From the NCBI GenBank assembly GCA_022539475.1, contig VCMS01000407.1, forward strand, positions 1 to 64,000: DNA of 64,000 nucleotides. The letters run 5' to 3'. Made by a program: the position numbers and the translations under genes. The stretch comes from Gracilaria domingensis. Lineage: Eukaryota; Rhodophyta; Florideophyceae; Gracilariales; Gracilariaceae. Positions 20,191 through 29,919 of this stretch are shown piece by piece; positions within the stretch are counted from its first letter, which is position 1; every line of letters starts with the position of its first letter. Below the pieces are notes generated by a model. The model had not been told where the DNA came from. It searched no databases and saw only the letters and a list, made by a program, of their open reading frames with translations.

Positions 20191-23065
20191 ACCGACAATC
20201 CCGTACGGTCTGGAAGACGTCGTTGGCCATGTGGGGCCAATAGAAGTCCCTCCGTAGTGTTTCGTACATTCTGGTGGCACCAGGGTGTCCGACCAAGCGG
20301 GGATAGTGCGCCAGGTAAAGAACGCGTGCCTGCAGGGACTCGGGGACCACCTTCTGTAGGGCGCCGTCCAAGCGTGAGCGTCGTATGAGTACTCCGTTTC
20401 GGTCGACATCGAACAAGGTAACCCCGTTGCCGACATCTCTCCGTACGGATTGGCAGAAAGGGTCCTGCGCCTGAGCTCGTACGAGTTCCTTGAGCGTGAT
20501 GGGTACGATTTCGGTTTCTTCCGTGGGCAGTGCCAGCACTTCCGGTATTCCTGGTGATTCCCGTTCGGGTCTTGGCCAATCTATGCAGACGTTCGTATAT
20601 TCTTGTCCGTCTACGGTGATGTTGGCTATAACGAGACCGTCGTCCGGACGGTCGTCGATGAGGAAACAGGGGACCTCGTCGTCTAGCGGTGAAGTGTCTT
20701 CTCCGTCCGTTTGGATTCGTGAGAGTGCATCTGCCGCTCGGTGTTTGATACCCGGTCGGTGAATGACGTCGAAGTCGTACTCCATCAGGCGTAGGCGCCA
20801 CCGTGCGAGTCGCCCTGAGGCGTCCGCTAGGTTCAGTATCCACCTCAACGAGTGGTGATCCGTGCGAACAGTGAACTTCTGTCCTTCCAAATACGGTCGG
20901 AGGTGCAGGATAGCCCATACTACAGCGAGGCATTCCCGTTCGGTCGTTGAATACTTTCGCTCGGTCTTGGTTAGCGAGCGGCTCCAGTATCCGATTGGGA
21001 GAAGGTCCCCATCGGGTTGCCTCTGGAGGAGGGCACAGCCAACCTGACGGTCACACGCGTCGGTGTCCAGTACGTATGGATATCCTTGTTTCGGGATAGC
21101 CAGTATCGGGGGCCGTACCAGGCGTTGGCGAAGTTCGTCGAATGCCTCGTATTCCGTATCGGTCAGGGTTTCGAAGCTAGTAGGCTGCCCCTTTTCCAGT
21201 TTCTGATTCAAGGGAGCCGCTATCCGTGCGAAGTTCTGTACGAACCGGCGGAAGACGTTGCAAAGACCCAGGAACGAGCGGAGTTCCGTTTGCGTAGTGG
21301 GCGGCTTCGCCTGCTTGATGGCCTCCTGCGTCTTCGTAGACACCTGTAGCTTGCCCGGACGGATGATATGGCCGAGGTAGTCGACCGTTCCACTAAAGAA
21401 ATGACATTTGTCCAGTCGTAGGGTAATTCCTGCGGAACGTAGCATGTCGAGGATTGTCCGTACGTGTTCGTAGTGTTCTTCTATCGTTCTGGAGTAGATG
21501 ATCACGTCATCCAGGTATACCAGTGCGTACTGCCACTTGACACGTGATAGGATGATGTCCAGAGCCCTCTGGAACGTAGCCGGGGCGTTCTTGAGTCCAA
21601 AAGGCATCCGTACGTAGCGGTAGAGGCCCATGTGGGACGTGAAGGCTGTCTTGTGCCGGTCGGCTTCGTCCACTTCGGTCTGCCAGTATCCGCTATTGGC
21701 GTCCAGTGTGGAGAATATCCGTGCGTCTCCTAACGAGTCTATGCACTCGTCCATTCTTGGCAGAGGGTATGTATCCCGTACGGTCACGGCATTTGAACGG
21801 CGGTAGTCGACGCAAAAACGTAGGCTTCCATCTTTCTTCTGTGCAAAGACGACCGGACTGGCCCATTCTGCGGACGATGGTTCTATCACCCCTGCTGCCA
21901 GCTGTTGGGTTATCTCCTTACGTTCAAGTTCCCGTCGGGCGGGTCCTGCACGGTAAGGCATCTGGAATATCGGCTTGGTGCCGGGTTCCAGCTGTATCCG
22001 ATGCTTTGCGGCGGAGATCTTGCCTAAATGGCCATCCCACATGTCCTTGAACGGTCGGAGGAGTTCAATGACTGTGTCGCGTTCTTTCTCATACTCGGGG
22101 CTGATTTGAACGCGTTGGGGCCAATCGGGCTGGTCAGAACGCCGTGGAGGTTGGTCCAAAGCGGTATCTTCTAAAGCGGTATCCTCCCCCTCCTGAAAGT
22201 CGTCGCTCCGCGGCCTAGCTGGGTGAAGGGGGGTGATTAGTGCTATAGGGGACGGGAGGGCGAGACCGATGACGGTACGTTTGTGGAGGTGCACCGGTCG
22301 GTCCGAGACGTTAGCAACTTGAACGAAGAAGGGAACGTCCGGACGTAGATCCATGACGCCGTTCGCGAGCAGTGTTAGCTCTAACGAACTGCCCGTGCGG
22401 TGGTGTGATTGTAGAAATACCAGACCGGACGCCTTGGTTGTTACTTGTACCCTGGTTTCGGACATGGGGGGTAACGTAACAGGTCTGGCGACGTGTATCT
22501 TGTTAGAGGGCACATTCCGCTCCGGTTGGACTGGGTATTTCCGTACGGACGCGGGCGTGTGGGGACCGTACGCGTGGGACAATATCGAGACAGGCCGTGA
22601 ATGGCGCAGAAGGATCGTCCGCTTTGGGGGTAAAATTCCCAGTAAGTATCGATCGATAAAAGACGTGCCGAGTAGAACGCTTGTGGCGAGGTTCGATACC
22701 ACCAGGAATTGTACTCGTACGTGAAGGTCTCCAATGCGGACAGCGAGCGGGAGAACACCCACGACCTCCATACGGTTGCGTGAGGCGTCCGTAATGCGTG
22801 GCTTTACGTCCGTGCGGAGACGAGATTGCCATCGCGGTGGAAGATGCCGCTCGTGGATGAGACAGGGACCGGCTCCGGTATCTAGAACACCCGTGAGCGG
22901 ATACATTATGGTAGATGTGAGGCCCACGGAAAGGTGAACTTTGTAATTTGCACTCGCAAATAAAACGGTGTCGTCCATACGTTCTGGGGTGTCGAGAGTC
23001 AGTTCTGTTCTGTCCGCGCTGGTTGGTTCGGGCTTATCGCCCGGTGTGGCGAGGCTATCCGTCAT
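20153..23065 (-). CDS. pol: Gypsy pol: protease, reverse transcriptase, RNase H, integrase zinc domain
   Basis: The ATG at 23065 lies 18 bases after the gag stop, in another frame. In order: an aspartic protease (LDTGAGPCLI, about residue 61); reverse transcriptase (FCVDYRRSNAVT about 417, FSTLDANSGYWQ about 451, YLDDVIIYS about 517); RNase H (VLDTDACDRQVGCALLQ, then TDHHSLRWIL); and the integrase HHCC domain (HYPRLVGHPG..VFQTVRDC). The frame is intact through the first zinc Cys, then reads into the inserted LTR and stops at 20153. The domain order RT-RNaseH-IN is that of Ty3/gypsy. It supplies cDNA synthesis and integration in the cytoplasmic particle and nucleus. Truncation by the insertion removes the integrase core. 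Confidence 0.9.
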   Translation of the reverse strand: MTDSLATPGDKPEPTSADRTELTLDTPERMDDTVLFASANYKVHLSVGLTSTIMYPLTGVLDTGAGPCLIHERHLPPRWQSRLRTDVKPRITDASRNRMEVVGVLPLAVRIGDLHVRVQFLVVSNLATSVLLGTSFIDRYLLGILPPKRTILLRHSRPVSILSHAYGPHTPASVRKYPVQPERNVPSNKIHVARPVTLPPMSETRVQVTTKASGLVFLQSHHRTGSSLELTLLANGVMDLRPDVPFFVQVANVSDRPVHLHKRTVIGLALPSPIALITPLHPARPRSDDFQEGEDTALEDTALDQPPRRSDQPDWPQRVQISPEYEKERDTVIELLRPFKDMWDGHLGKISAAKHRIQLEPGTKPIFQMPYRAGPARRELERKEITQQLAAGVIEPSSAEWASPVVFAQKKDGSLRFCVDYRRSNAVTVRDTYPLPRMDECIDSLGDARIFSTLDANSGYWQTEVDEADRHKTAFTSHMGLYRYVRMPFGLKNAPATFQRALDIILSRVKWQYALVYLDDVIIYSRTIEEHYEHVRTILDMLRSAGITLRLDKCHFFSGTVDYLGHIIRPGKLQVSTKTQEAIKQAKPPTTQTELRSFLGLCNVFRRFVQNFARIAAPLNQKLEKGQPTSFETLTDTEYEAFDELRQRLVRPPILAIPKQGYPYVLDTDACDRQVGCALLQRQPDGDLLPIGYWSRSLTKTERKYSTTERECLAVVWAILHLRPYLEGQKFTVRTDHHSLRWILNLADASGRLARWRLRLMEYDFDVIHRPGIKHRAADALSRIQTDGEDTSPLDDEVPCFLIDDRPDDGLVIANITVDGQEYTNVCIDWPRPERESPGIPEVLALPTEETEIVPITLKELVRAQAQDPFCQSVRRDVGNGVTLFDVDRNGVLIRRSRLDGALQKVVPESLQARVLYLAHYPRLVGHPGATRMYETLRRDFYWPHMANDVFQTVRDCRLIEVIAGIGKLT

Positions 23066-23082
23066 CGGAGGAGACGCCGCCC

Positions 23083-25092
23083 CTACGCATCCTCCGGCTC
23101 GTTTTCCTGTTCCGAAACGGTCTCTTCCACCAGCATGGCTGCCTGCCGAGGCTGGGCGTAAGAGGTACGAGTCGGGCCAATATTACGGAAACCGATATTG
23201 GATGGCGGTGGCGTGTTTCTCCGTGTGGATATGCCAGTGCCGTAGTACCCTTCGTCGCGCTGGCGTTGGTAGTTTTGCTCGCGGATTGCGAGGAGTTTAG
23301 CTTTAACGTCCGGTGGGAGAAGTTGACAGCAGTTCGGCTCTCGCGAGAGGCAAATCCTGCACGGACGGTCCCTTGACGCCGCGCCAGGGGGGTTGCTCGA
23401 TCTTTGGCCGGGCGTACTGGGGAATGACCGCGCGGAAGTCGCTGGGGTGGTTGCACTTGGTGTGGTGGGTGGTGACGGCATGGAAGACCCCTGGGAAACG
23501 ATGAGGACATCTTCGCCGTCGTCGTCCGACAGGGAATACGTCGAGGCCGAGGGGGACTCGACCTGGTGCACCTTCCTTATCGTTCGAGTGGCACGAGGCC
23601 GAGCAGACGTAGTCTGCGTGTCCACCCGAACGGACTGGCGGCGTGAGGCGCGGTGAGTATCGCCGTACGATTCCGCATAACGGGCGAGCGCGTCGTATCC
23701 GATACTGGGATGGGTGGTGAGGTGATTCCGCACCTTTGACCGTATGGCGGGCAAAAGTCCTTCGACAAATAAGCCCTTCAAGTCCCGATCGGTGTATACG
23801 TTACCACAGCGGAGGGCCTTCGTCCAGAGCTTCTAGGAGAATTCCGTTTCGGACATCCCTGACGACTGGGTGTAAAACGTCACCTCTGCGGACGCCGTGG
23901 CGATGACTTCATCCGTGACGTAGGTGGTCAGTAAGAAATTTACCACCTCTTCGTACGTATGGAGCGCTTCATCGCGAGGCCTGTCGACCGCTCCCGACTC
24001 ACCGATGAGGCGGGATTGGACTAGAGCGTGTGCGGGCCCGGTTAGGTAGAACTGGAAGCACCACAGTGCCGCTCCTTCTGTCAGTCCGTTATGGTTGCAA
24101 GCGGTTTTGAACCGCTGCAAGAAATTGAGAACGGAGATGGGATCCGTTCCGGAAAATGAATGTCCTTTCATCTGGACGTTCAATTTCTTTTGATAGCGCG
24201 CGATCTTGCGTGCTACCTTCGAGTCGTACTTATGGCTGCGCCGAATGAGCCGGTACGTACGGTAGTCCACAACCTTGGTGAACTTGACGTTCAGAGGTCG
24301 GAGGCGCTTAAGCGTCAACTTGTCCGATCGGGAACGTCGCCGTTCGGACTTGCGTTTTCTTCGGGGGCTTTGAGAGTCCCCAGAGTCATCCGAGTCGGTC
24401 TGCTCATCCTCTGATGATGAGCGCGAGGACGCGGAGTCAGTATCTGAATGTCGTCGCCCTCTGCGGCGGCGACGATTCTTCCGTCTACGTACAGAATTGT
24501 CCGAATCGGAATGCTTGCCCGGTTTACCGCCTCGTTTGCGGTGATTCCTCCCGTCGTCAGAGGAATCGCTCGAGCTTCCGTCCGGGTCACCCTGAGGGGG
24601 TACTGGTGGGAGATAGACACCGGTCGGATCCCTCTGCGGATCCTTCTCCATTTCCGGTCCCTGTCTCTCACCGCGACTAGGTGCGTTGTCCGTTTGGTCA
24701 GTGTCAAACTTTGGGGGTTGGGGTGGTAGCTTAGCTACCAAAGCGGCCAAGGTGTTACTCAGATTCTCTTGCATTCCGCTTTCGGTACGTCTGGATCCCA
24801 GCGCATCGTTCACGATGCGGTGTATGATCGGTGTGATGTCACGACGCATCAATTCCGGGATACGGTCCTTGAGATATAATTCGACCGCCATGGGTACATG
24901 AACCTCGATCTCCGTGCGAAGTCCCTCCAGGGCGTACAAGGCTATTTCGGCCCATAGTTCGTGGGGTGGTCTCCGTCCGGTCTGAGGTATAGGCGGGAGT
25001 GCCGCCGTCCCAGGTGGGACAATCTCAGTTCTCAAAGGGGGCCTGGAGTTCTTACTCCTCTCTTTCTTCCTTCGGTCCGATTTGGTTTGCAA
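23083..25092 (-). pseudogene. gag: Gypsy gag with one in-frame TAG
   Basis: A 670-codon frame interrupted once, by TAG at 23833-23835, after which the same frame continues (KLWTKALRCGNVYTDRDLK..) to a stop at 23083. The first part has a long charged low-complexity region (Arg/Ser/Asp-rich) followed by the retrotransposon gag helix region (..SVLNFLQRFKTACNHNG, WCFQFYLTGPAH). The second part has GLFVEGLLP and, near the end, a Cys cluster CRICLSREPNCC in place of a standard zinc knuckle. The ORF is open upstream of 25092 without an ATG. A 60-codon ATG ORF in another frame (25282-25100) ends just before it, so the true start may lie there with a shift. Confidence 0.8.
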
Positions 25093-25099
25093 GTTGCCT

Positions 25100-25282
25100 T
25101 CACGGATTAACCCATTCGGGCTCTTCTGAGGGGGTCACGTAGGCCGTCGCGGTACTTCGGGTGCTCCGGCGGCCTACTGAGGCATGGTCCGAAGCGGCGC
25201 GAGGGGCGGCCAAAGTGGACTCAGCATTGTCTTCTGCGACCTGCCGTTCTCCTTGATCTCCGTGTGGGACGTTCGAGCTCAT
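25100..25282 (-). CDS. Short leader ORF upstream of gag
   Basis: A 60-codon ATG ORF (MSSNVPHGDQGE..) lies between the 5' LTR and gag, in a different frame from gag and ending 8 bases before it. It may be the displaced gag N-terminus (indel in the CAGAAGAGCC region) or an upstream ORF. No domain was recognised. Confidence 0.35.
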   Translation of the reverse strand: MSSNVPHGDQGERQVAEDNAESTLAAPRAASDHASVGRRSTRSTATAYVTPSEEPEWVNP

Positions 25283-25339
25283 CTTCGAGTATCGTTTCCA
25301 ATTCGGTGCTGTAAACTCCGTGCGGTCTCGAATTCCACT

Positions 25340-25357
25340 TCTAGGTCGGGAGACCAG
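25340..25357 (-). promoter_or_regulatory. Candidate primer-binding site
   Basis: Directly inside the 5' LTR the minus strand reads (C)TGGTCTCCCGACCTAG. A TGG start next to the LTR is the normal form of a site complementary to a tRNA 3' CCA end; it would pair with a tRNA ending ..CGGGAGACCA. Which tRNA is unknown. Confidence 0.45.
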
Positions 25358-25898
25358 TGTGATATAGTACGTATCGGGAGAAAACCCGAAGCGGTCTTGA
25401 GGCGACGGAGTTGGCTGTGGCTCGAGAGGGCGACTGTAATGAATCCGTACGGGGAGTAAGGAGGAAGCACCGGGCGGTCAGCGGGGAGAGTGGGCGGTTG
25501 GTATCACCAAGCACGTTCAGGAGCGCGCGAAAGGGTACGAACGGCCTAATAAACCCTATAGTACTTAGCTTAACGCCCTGTCGGTAGCGCTACTCGACGA
25601 ACAAGACGTACGGCAAAGGGTGCTTGGTGTTTACAACGTGAGGTCATGGCGAGGTTGGGGTCTACCTAAATATCGGGTAAACCCGCCTCTGTGCGGCCTC
25701 TAGGTAGCAACTTACAGTACTATATTGCGCCTGTCACCGTCCGACCGGCACACGTGTCCTACGTACGTTTGGGACCGATATCCGATGCGGGGACAATCAC
25801 GCGTACAACTATCCGCTCGGGCCAGCCCGACACGTACGACACGGCACTCCTCTCAATCCACTCCGTCCGTGCGGTCAGCCAGATCGTGCTATACGACA
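25358..25898 (-). repeat. Gypsy element 5' LTR (541 bp)
   Basis: Full-length match to 13546-14086, ending at the AGGAG duplication (25899-25903). For the minus-strand element this LTR carries the promoter. Confidence 0.9.
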
Positions 25899-26304
25899 AG
25901 GAGACAAAGCTGAGGAGCAGCAGCAGCTGCAGGGCGAACTTTAGGATCGAAAAACGCAACTTGAGAGAGAGCAGCTCGAGTTCCAAGCCGATGGAGAAGC
26001 TAGGCATGCGGATGACCTGCCCACGCGCCCCCACAAAGCGATCTGACTTTGTTCAGGGTGTGGGATAATACTGTCAGACCCATGACAAACAGCTGCACCT
26101 GACGCCGCCGCACACGCGTGTAACGCAGCATCGCACGCGCTTTTGCCGAGCCCATCAATGGAAGCTCGCCTCATCCGTCACTCGCGCTACGCAGTGCCCG
26201 CGCCGGAAGGTTGGATATTGCGATCACAAACGGTCTGATCCGGAGTGGCGCATCATTGCGAGCTCAAGCTCGACACTCTTCGCTTTAAACAAGAGACTGC
26301 TGCG
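25899..26304. other. Host sequence beyond the gypsy element, no clear gene
   Basis: This continues the locus interrupted at 13545. The minus strand has a leucine-rich frame (..KFALQLLLLLSFVS) that would join the sequence left of 13541 once the element is removed, but no family was recognised. The Harbinger element probably begins somewhere in 26100-26250; its terminal repeat could not be found by eye. Confidence 0.3.
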
Positions 26305-27546
26305 ATGAATACGGAATGCTCAGACTCTTCAGAGTCCACTTTTTACGCCGAAAGAGATCGAAACATGGCCCAACTCTTCATGATCACCATGTATGCCTTC
26401 CTCATTGTCGTCCGCCACCTGGAAAAGAAAAAGAAAGCACGCACGGAGACACGCTTCCCTAAAAACAAAGAGAGGTTCGATGAGTTAACATCCGTGTACT
26501 CCGATCCAGACTTTCACGCCGCGTTTCGTATGAACCGGCAAACATTTAACCGCCTTTGTCACAAACTGCTGAAAAGCTCTTTCATCCGAGAGCGAGCTCC
26601 AACGAACACGCGAACTATTCCTGCGAGGACAAGAATCGCAATTGGTGTCCGAGTCATGGCCGGTGCAAGTGTTCACGACCTCATGCTCGCCTATAAGGTG
26701 AGCAAGTCAAGCGTTCACAAATGCTTTAAAGCATTTATTTCAGGCGTCGTAGAAACAATGGATCTCCCTGGAATCCCCGACACAGATGAAAAACTTGAAG
26801 AAGCAAGTCTCAAATTTAAGATGTCGAGAAGGTTTCCGAATCCATTGACTGGCTGTATTGGTGCCCTTGACGGTATTTGCGTACGAATTAAGAAGCCTAG
26901 ATCGTACGAAAACCCCAGTAGCTTCTTTCGTCGGAAGGGCTTTTTCTCTATTCCTGTCCAGGCTCTTGTAGACTCGTCATACAGGTTTATCGACTTTTCG
27001 GCGCTAGCAGTCGGTTCTACGAATGATGCGTTGGCTTTTGTTCTTTCGCCACTTGCAAAGTTCTTGGACGCCGGGAAGCTATTGCTTGGGTACTTTGTGG
27101 TTGGTGATAATGCGTACACACTTTCCAACTGGCTTGTTCCTCCCTTTCCTGGGAAGAATTTGGAAGCGTACGAGGACTGGACGAATTTGTTTTTATCGTC
27201 CATGCGCATTCATGTGGAACAAGCTTTTGGGATTTTGAAGCGAAGATGGCGAGTATTCTACAATGGCGAGTTAAACTATGATATAAATGACTGCGTGCCT
27301 ATCATCGCAGCAGGGATGCTACTGCATAATTTCTGTATCGACAACCAAGGAGTTAATGAATATGAGTACAGCAGCGAGGAGGTGGACGCTCTAAAGCAGG
27401 AGTCTGCGGAATGGCATGCACTCGTTAAGCACAAGCTCAGCGAACATGGGGGAGATGCGTCTTCGTTGGATCGGGGTTCGATACGCGATTTATTAAGAGA
27501 TGTTGTGAGGGAGAAGGGACTGCTTCGCCCCACTGTAGTGTGGTGA
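26305..27546 (+). CDS. PIF/Harbinger transposase (HARBI1-like)
   Basis: A 413-residue intact frame; ATG chosen at 26305 (GCGATGAAT), since the extra upstream codons begin only at a GTG. The N-terminal half has a helix-turn-helix (RIAIGVRVMAGASVHDLMLAYKVSKSSVHK, residues about 110-140). The DDE catalytic residues are visible: D in GCIGALDG (about 189), D in VVGDNAY (about 268) and E in HVEQAFG (about 305), with YENPSSFFRRKGFFSI between them. The family cuts the element at its terminal repeats and inserts at a 3-bp target. Harbinger transposases need a second DNA-binding protein, which is probably the convergent ORF at 29667-28087. Confidence 0.9.
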   Translation: MNTECSDSSESTFYAERDRNMAQLFMITMYAFLIVVRHLEKKKKARTETRFPKNKERFDELTSVYSDPDFHAAFRMNRQTFNRLCHKLLKSSFIRERAPTNTRTIPARTRIAIGVRVMAGASVHDLMLAYKVSKSSVHKCFKAFISGVVETMDLPGIPDTDEKLEEASLKFKMSRRFPNPLTGCIGALDGICVRIKKPRSYENPSSFFRRKGFFSIPVQALVDSSYRFIDFSALAVGSTNDALAFVLSPLAKFLDAGKLLLGYFVVGDNAYTLSNWLVPPFPGKNLEAYEDWTNLFLSSMRIHVEQAFGILKRRWRVFYNGELNYDINDCVPIIAAGMLLHNFCIDNQGVNEYEYSSEEVDALKQESAEWHALVKHKLSEHGGDASSLDRGSIRDLLRDVVREKGLLRPTVVW

Positions 27547-27623
27547 TGAAGTTGGGTTTAGGATCTGCAGATACCCAGCGGTGAAATGAGCGCTCCGCCT
27601 TTGAAATGACCTCAGTAGAGTGT

Positions 27624-28055
27624 TCATCTTCGAGGAGTTCGGCGATACGCCGTTTCTCCGAAAGAGCTGGAGATACTACGTCCACCGCAACATATTTGAC
27701 AACAATCCCATTCAGTAAACATAGCATCGAAAGCTGCCGTTTCCGTGTTTCCTCCTCGCTCTTCAGCTGTGTCTGCGAATACGAATTGCAAACGAGGCGC
27801 TCGCGCATTGGGCGAGAGAACAATCTCCGGTGTGATGGGTTGCAGAAATGATAGCGGTTCTTGTGAAGTTATGGTAGGACAATCGTCGCAATCTGATAAT
27901 CGTTGCGGGTCGGTGATGAGCACGGCGTTGCGGCGTGACGCATCGGCATCAACGACAAACACAGCGGGCGCATCCCGCGACGACTGCCCGAATCGAGACA
28001 GCACACTCTCGGCCACTGCGTAGTGCATGGACACAAACGGCAAAGGTGCATACAA
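27624..28055 (-). CDS. Small ORF between the Harbinger genes, unknown
   Basis: A 143-codon ORF with a protein-like N-terminal half (FVSMHYAVAESVLSRFGQSS, then APAVFVVDADASRRNAVLIT). No family was recognised. It lies between the convergent transposase and its partner and may be a fragment of an unrelated gene carried by the element. Confidence 0.3.
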   Translation of the reverse strand: MYAPLPFVSMHYAVAESVLSRFGQSSRDAPAVFVVDADASRRNAVLITDPQRLSDCDDCPTITSQEPLSFLQPITPEIVLSPNARAPRLQFVFADTAEERGGNTETAAFDAMFTEWDCCQICCGGRSISSSFGETAYRRTPRR

Positions 28056-28086
28056 TTAATCTATCTGTAACAATACTCTAGTTCTA

Positions 28087-29667
28087 TCACTCATTACCTT
28101 CCCTTCTGTCCCCCTCGTTCTCTCCAAGCATTGCTTCGAAAAGCTTGTTTATGGAGTTATACGCCTTTTTCAAGCGAGATATGTGCTCATCGTCCGCACC
28201 TCTCTTCTGGGCCTCTTGATACTTGATGTTGGCCTCTTCTAACATCCTCGTCACTTCCATTAGAGAGGTCGTTTGCTGTATTTGAGCCTGTAAAGAACTA
28301 CAGGCTGCCTGAGAGGTGGTCGATTCTTTCGCTTCCTTGCGATCCCTGTGCTTCTCCTTCTGTATATCCACGCTCTGCCTGAAGCTCCCCGCCACCAGGT
28401 CCATATGCGAACTTAAATTTGAAACCATATCATGAATAGCATTGTCACTGCTATCTCGTTGAGACTTGGGACGCTTGGATCCTTGAGATACATCACCTCC
28501 GCTAGAATGCCTACGCTTTCTACCGAGAATCACATCAATGTTCCTGGTAACACCCAGAGATCCACCCGCGTCGTTTGGTAGCTTCTTCGTCATAAACGGG
28601 CCGACTTGGCGATCGTAGTCAACATAGTCCAGCCCATACACACAATACGTTATGTACACGCGACGACCTAACGCAGACAGCTGGTTTTTTCGCTGGATTC
28701 GGTGGCAAAAGTCAATAAACGGCAACTCGCCATTGTTACCGGAAACTTCGTAATTTGCAACGGTACTCGTCCAGTTACTGGGTTTTTCTCGCCAAACCGT
28801 CGACAATTTCTGGCCCGTGCGCTGTGTCAACGGCACCAAACCCGGACAGAGGTCCTGGACAGGCTCTGGAAAAGATTCATTTGGGCAAAATGCGGGATTA
28901 TTGAACCTCGATGTAATCCGGTCCCACAAGTGTGACTTCTTGATGCCTATATCTTGTTTGTCTCGCGGGATTGTGATGCAGAGGTTGGAAATGTATCGCT
29001 TTGTCTGCTCGTCGTCTCTCATTAGGAGCAGCAGACGAGCAAATTCATCGTCACAGAACTCTGGGGTTTGTTTCTTGCCTCCTTCTTCGGTTTCCTTATT
29101 TGGTGGTTCTCTCATTGCGGACAACGAAACACCGCCGACGGGGGAAGATGTGGAATTCAGTAAATTGGGGGGGAGAATTCGCTCGAATGCCTTTCTCTCC
29201 TTGTCGTTGCCAAGCATAGCAAGGAGAACCACACTGGCAGGCATCCGTGCACACGTTGCGTGCTTTTTCACTTCAATATGCTGTGAAACAGCCTCTTTCG
29301 CTAACGACTCAAGCAAGGAGACTGGCATAATGGCACGTTCGACCTCGCTAAGGACGTGAAGAGCCAATCGTGCGCGCAACACGTCGCGCTTACCAGAGTT
29401 TGAGCGGCGAACGCGGTAGTTCTGTAGCAATTCTTTTAGTTGGGAAATACTTCTGGTAAGGATAAAGTCGTATGAAAAGTCGAGCTCTTCATTTACGGTG
29501 GTAAAGTGCATCTTTTGGTTCTTGCTCTTGGATGGTGAAGCTGTTGAGGAATTGGACGGTAAATGCGGTCTTGTTTGTTGTTGTGGCGTCGTCTTTGGGT
29601 CTTCATCGGAAGGTAAAAGGCCTTCTTCGGCGAGTTCCGCTTCTTCAATTTCTTCGTCCGAATTCAT
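28087..29667 (-). CDS. Harbinger partner, SANT/trihelix-like DNA-binding protein
   Basis: A 526-residue frame; the start was taken at ATG 29667 (MNSDEEIEEAEL), 30 codons inside the longer open frame, because the upstream part looks untranslated. Visible are an acidic N-terminus; a helical region SYDFILTRSISQLKELLQNYRVRRSNSGKR like a SAP-type repeat; a central segment CDDEFARLLLLMRDDEQ..HLWDRITSRFNNPAF resembling the Myb/SANT-like fold of Harbinger accessory proteins; a basic stretch GRKRRHSSGG, probably nuclear; and a C-terminal coiled coil. It would bind the terminal repeats and bring the transposase into the nucleus. It converges with the transposase gene. Confidence 0.6.
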   Translation of the reverse strand: MNSDEEIEEAELAEEGLLPSDEDPKTTPQQQTRPHLPSNSSTASPSKSKNQKMHFTTVNEELDFSYDFILTRSISQLKELLQNYRVRRSNSGKRDVLRARLALHVLSEVERAIMPVSLLESLAKEAVSQHIEVKKHATCARMPASVVLLAMLGNDKERKAFERILPPNLLNSTSSPVGGVSLSAMREPPNKETEEGGKKQTPEFCDDEFARLLLLMRDDEQTKRYISNLCITIPRDKQDIGIKKSHLWDRITSRFNNPAFCPNESFPEPVQDLCPGLVPLTQRTGQKLSTVWREKPSNWTSTVANYEVSGNNGELPFIDFCHRIQRKNQLSALGRRVYITYCVYGLDYVDYDRQVGPFMTKKLPNDAGGSLGVTRNIDVILGRKRRHSSGGDVSQGSKRPKSQRDSSDNAIHDMVSNLSSHMDLVAGSFRQSVDIQKEKHRDRKEAKESTTSQAACSSLQAQIQQTTSLMEVTRMLEEANIKYQEAQKRGADDEHISRLKKAYNSINKLFEAMLGENEGDRREGNE

Positions 29668-29919
29668 GTGGGCGACGTAGAGTAATATCACCCCAACGGG
29701 GTGACGAACGGAGTGCGCGTGGTAGGGGATCGTCGGGATTTCGATAGGGGTGCGCAACTTTTGGAAGCACCCCTCTGGTAGGGACGCTATAATCTGCTGG
29801 CTGCTCCTGCTTTGCAGTAACTGCGCAGCAAGGTTTGGGCTAAGTTGGTCTTGTTCGATGCTGGTATGGGTGGGGGGTCAGACGAAGTGGAGGAATCTCA
29901 AGAGTGGCTCACAGATCTA

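Larger units (their letters stand above)
13546..25898 (-). mobile_element. Full-length Ty3/gypsy LTR retrotransposon (12.4 kb)
   Basis: Two 541-bp LTRs and a perfect AGGAG duplication bound the element. On the minus strand, 5' to 3', it has an LTR (25358-25898), gag, pol with protease, reverse transcriptase, RNase H and integrase, a chromodomain-like tail, about 3.4 kb with a large antisense ORF, a polypurine tract and the 3' LTR. The LTRs differ at only about three positions by eye, so insertion was recent. Coding capacity is nonetheless damaged: a TAG in gag, a copia LTR inside integrase, and a frameshift before the chromodomain. Part of the damage may therefore have occurred after, or been inherited at, a recent insertion. 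Confidence 0.9.
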
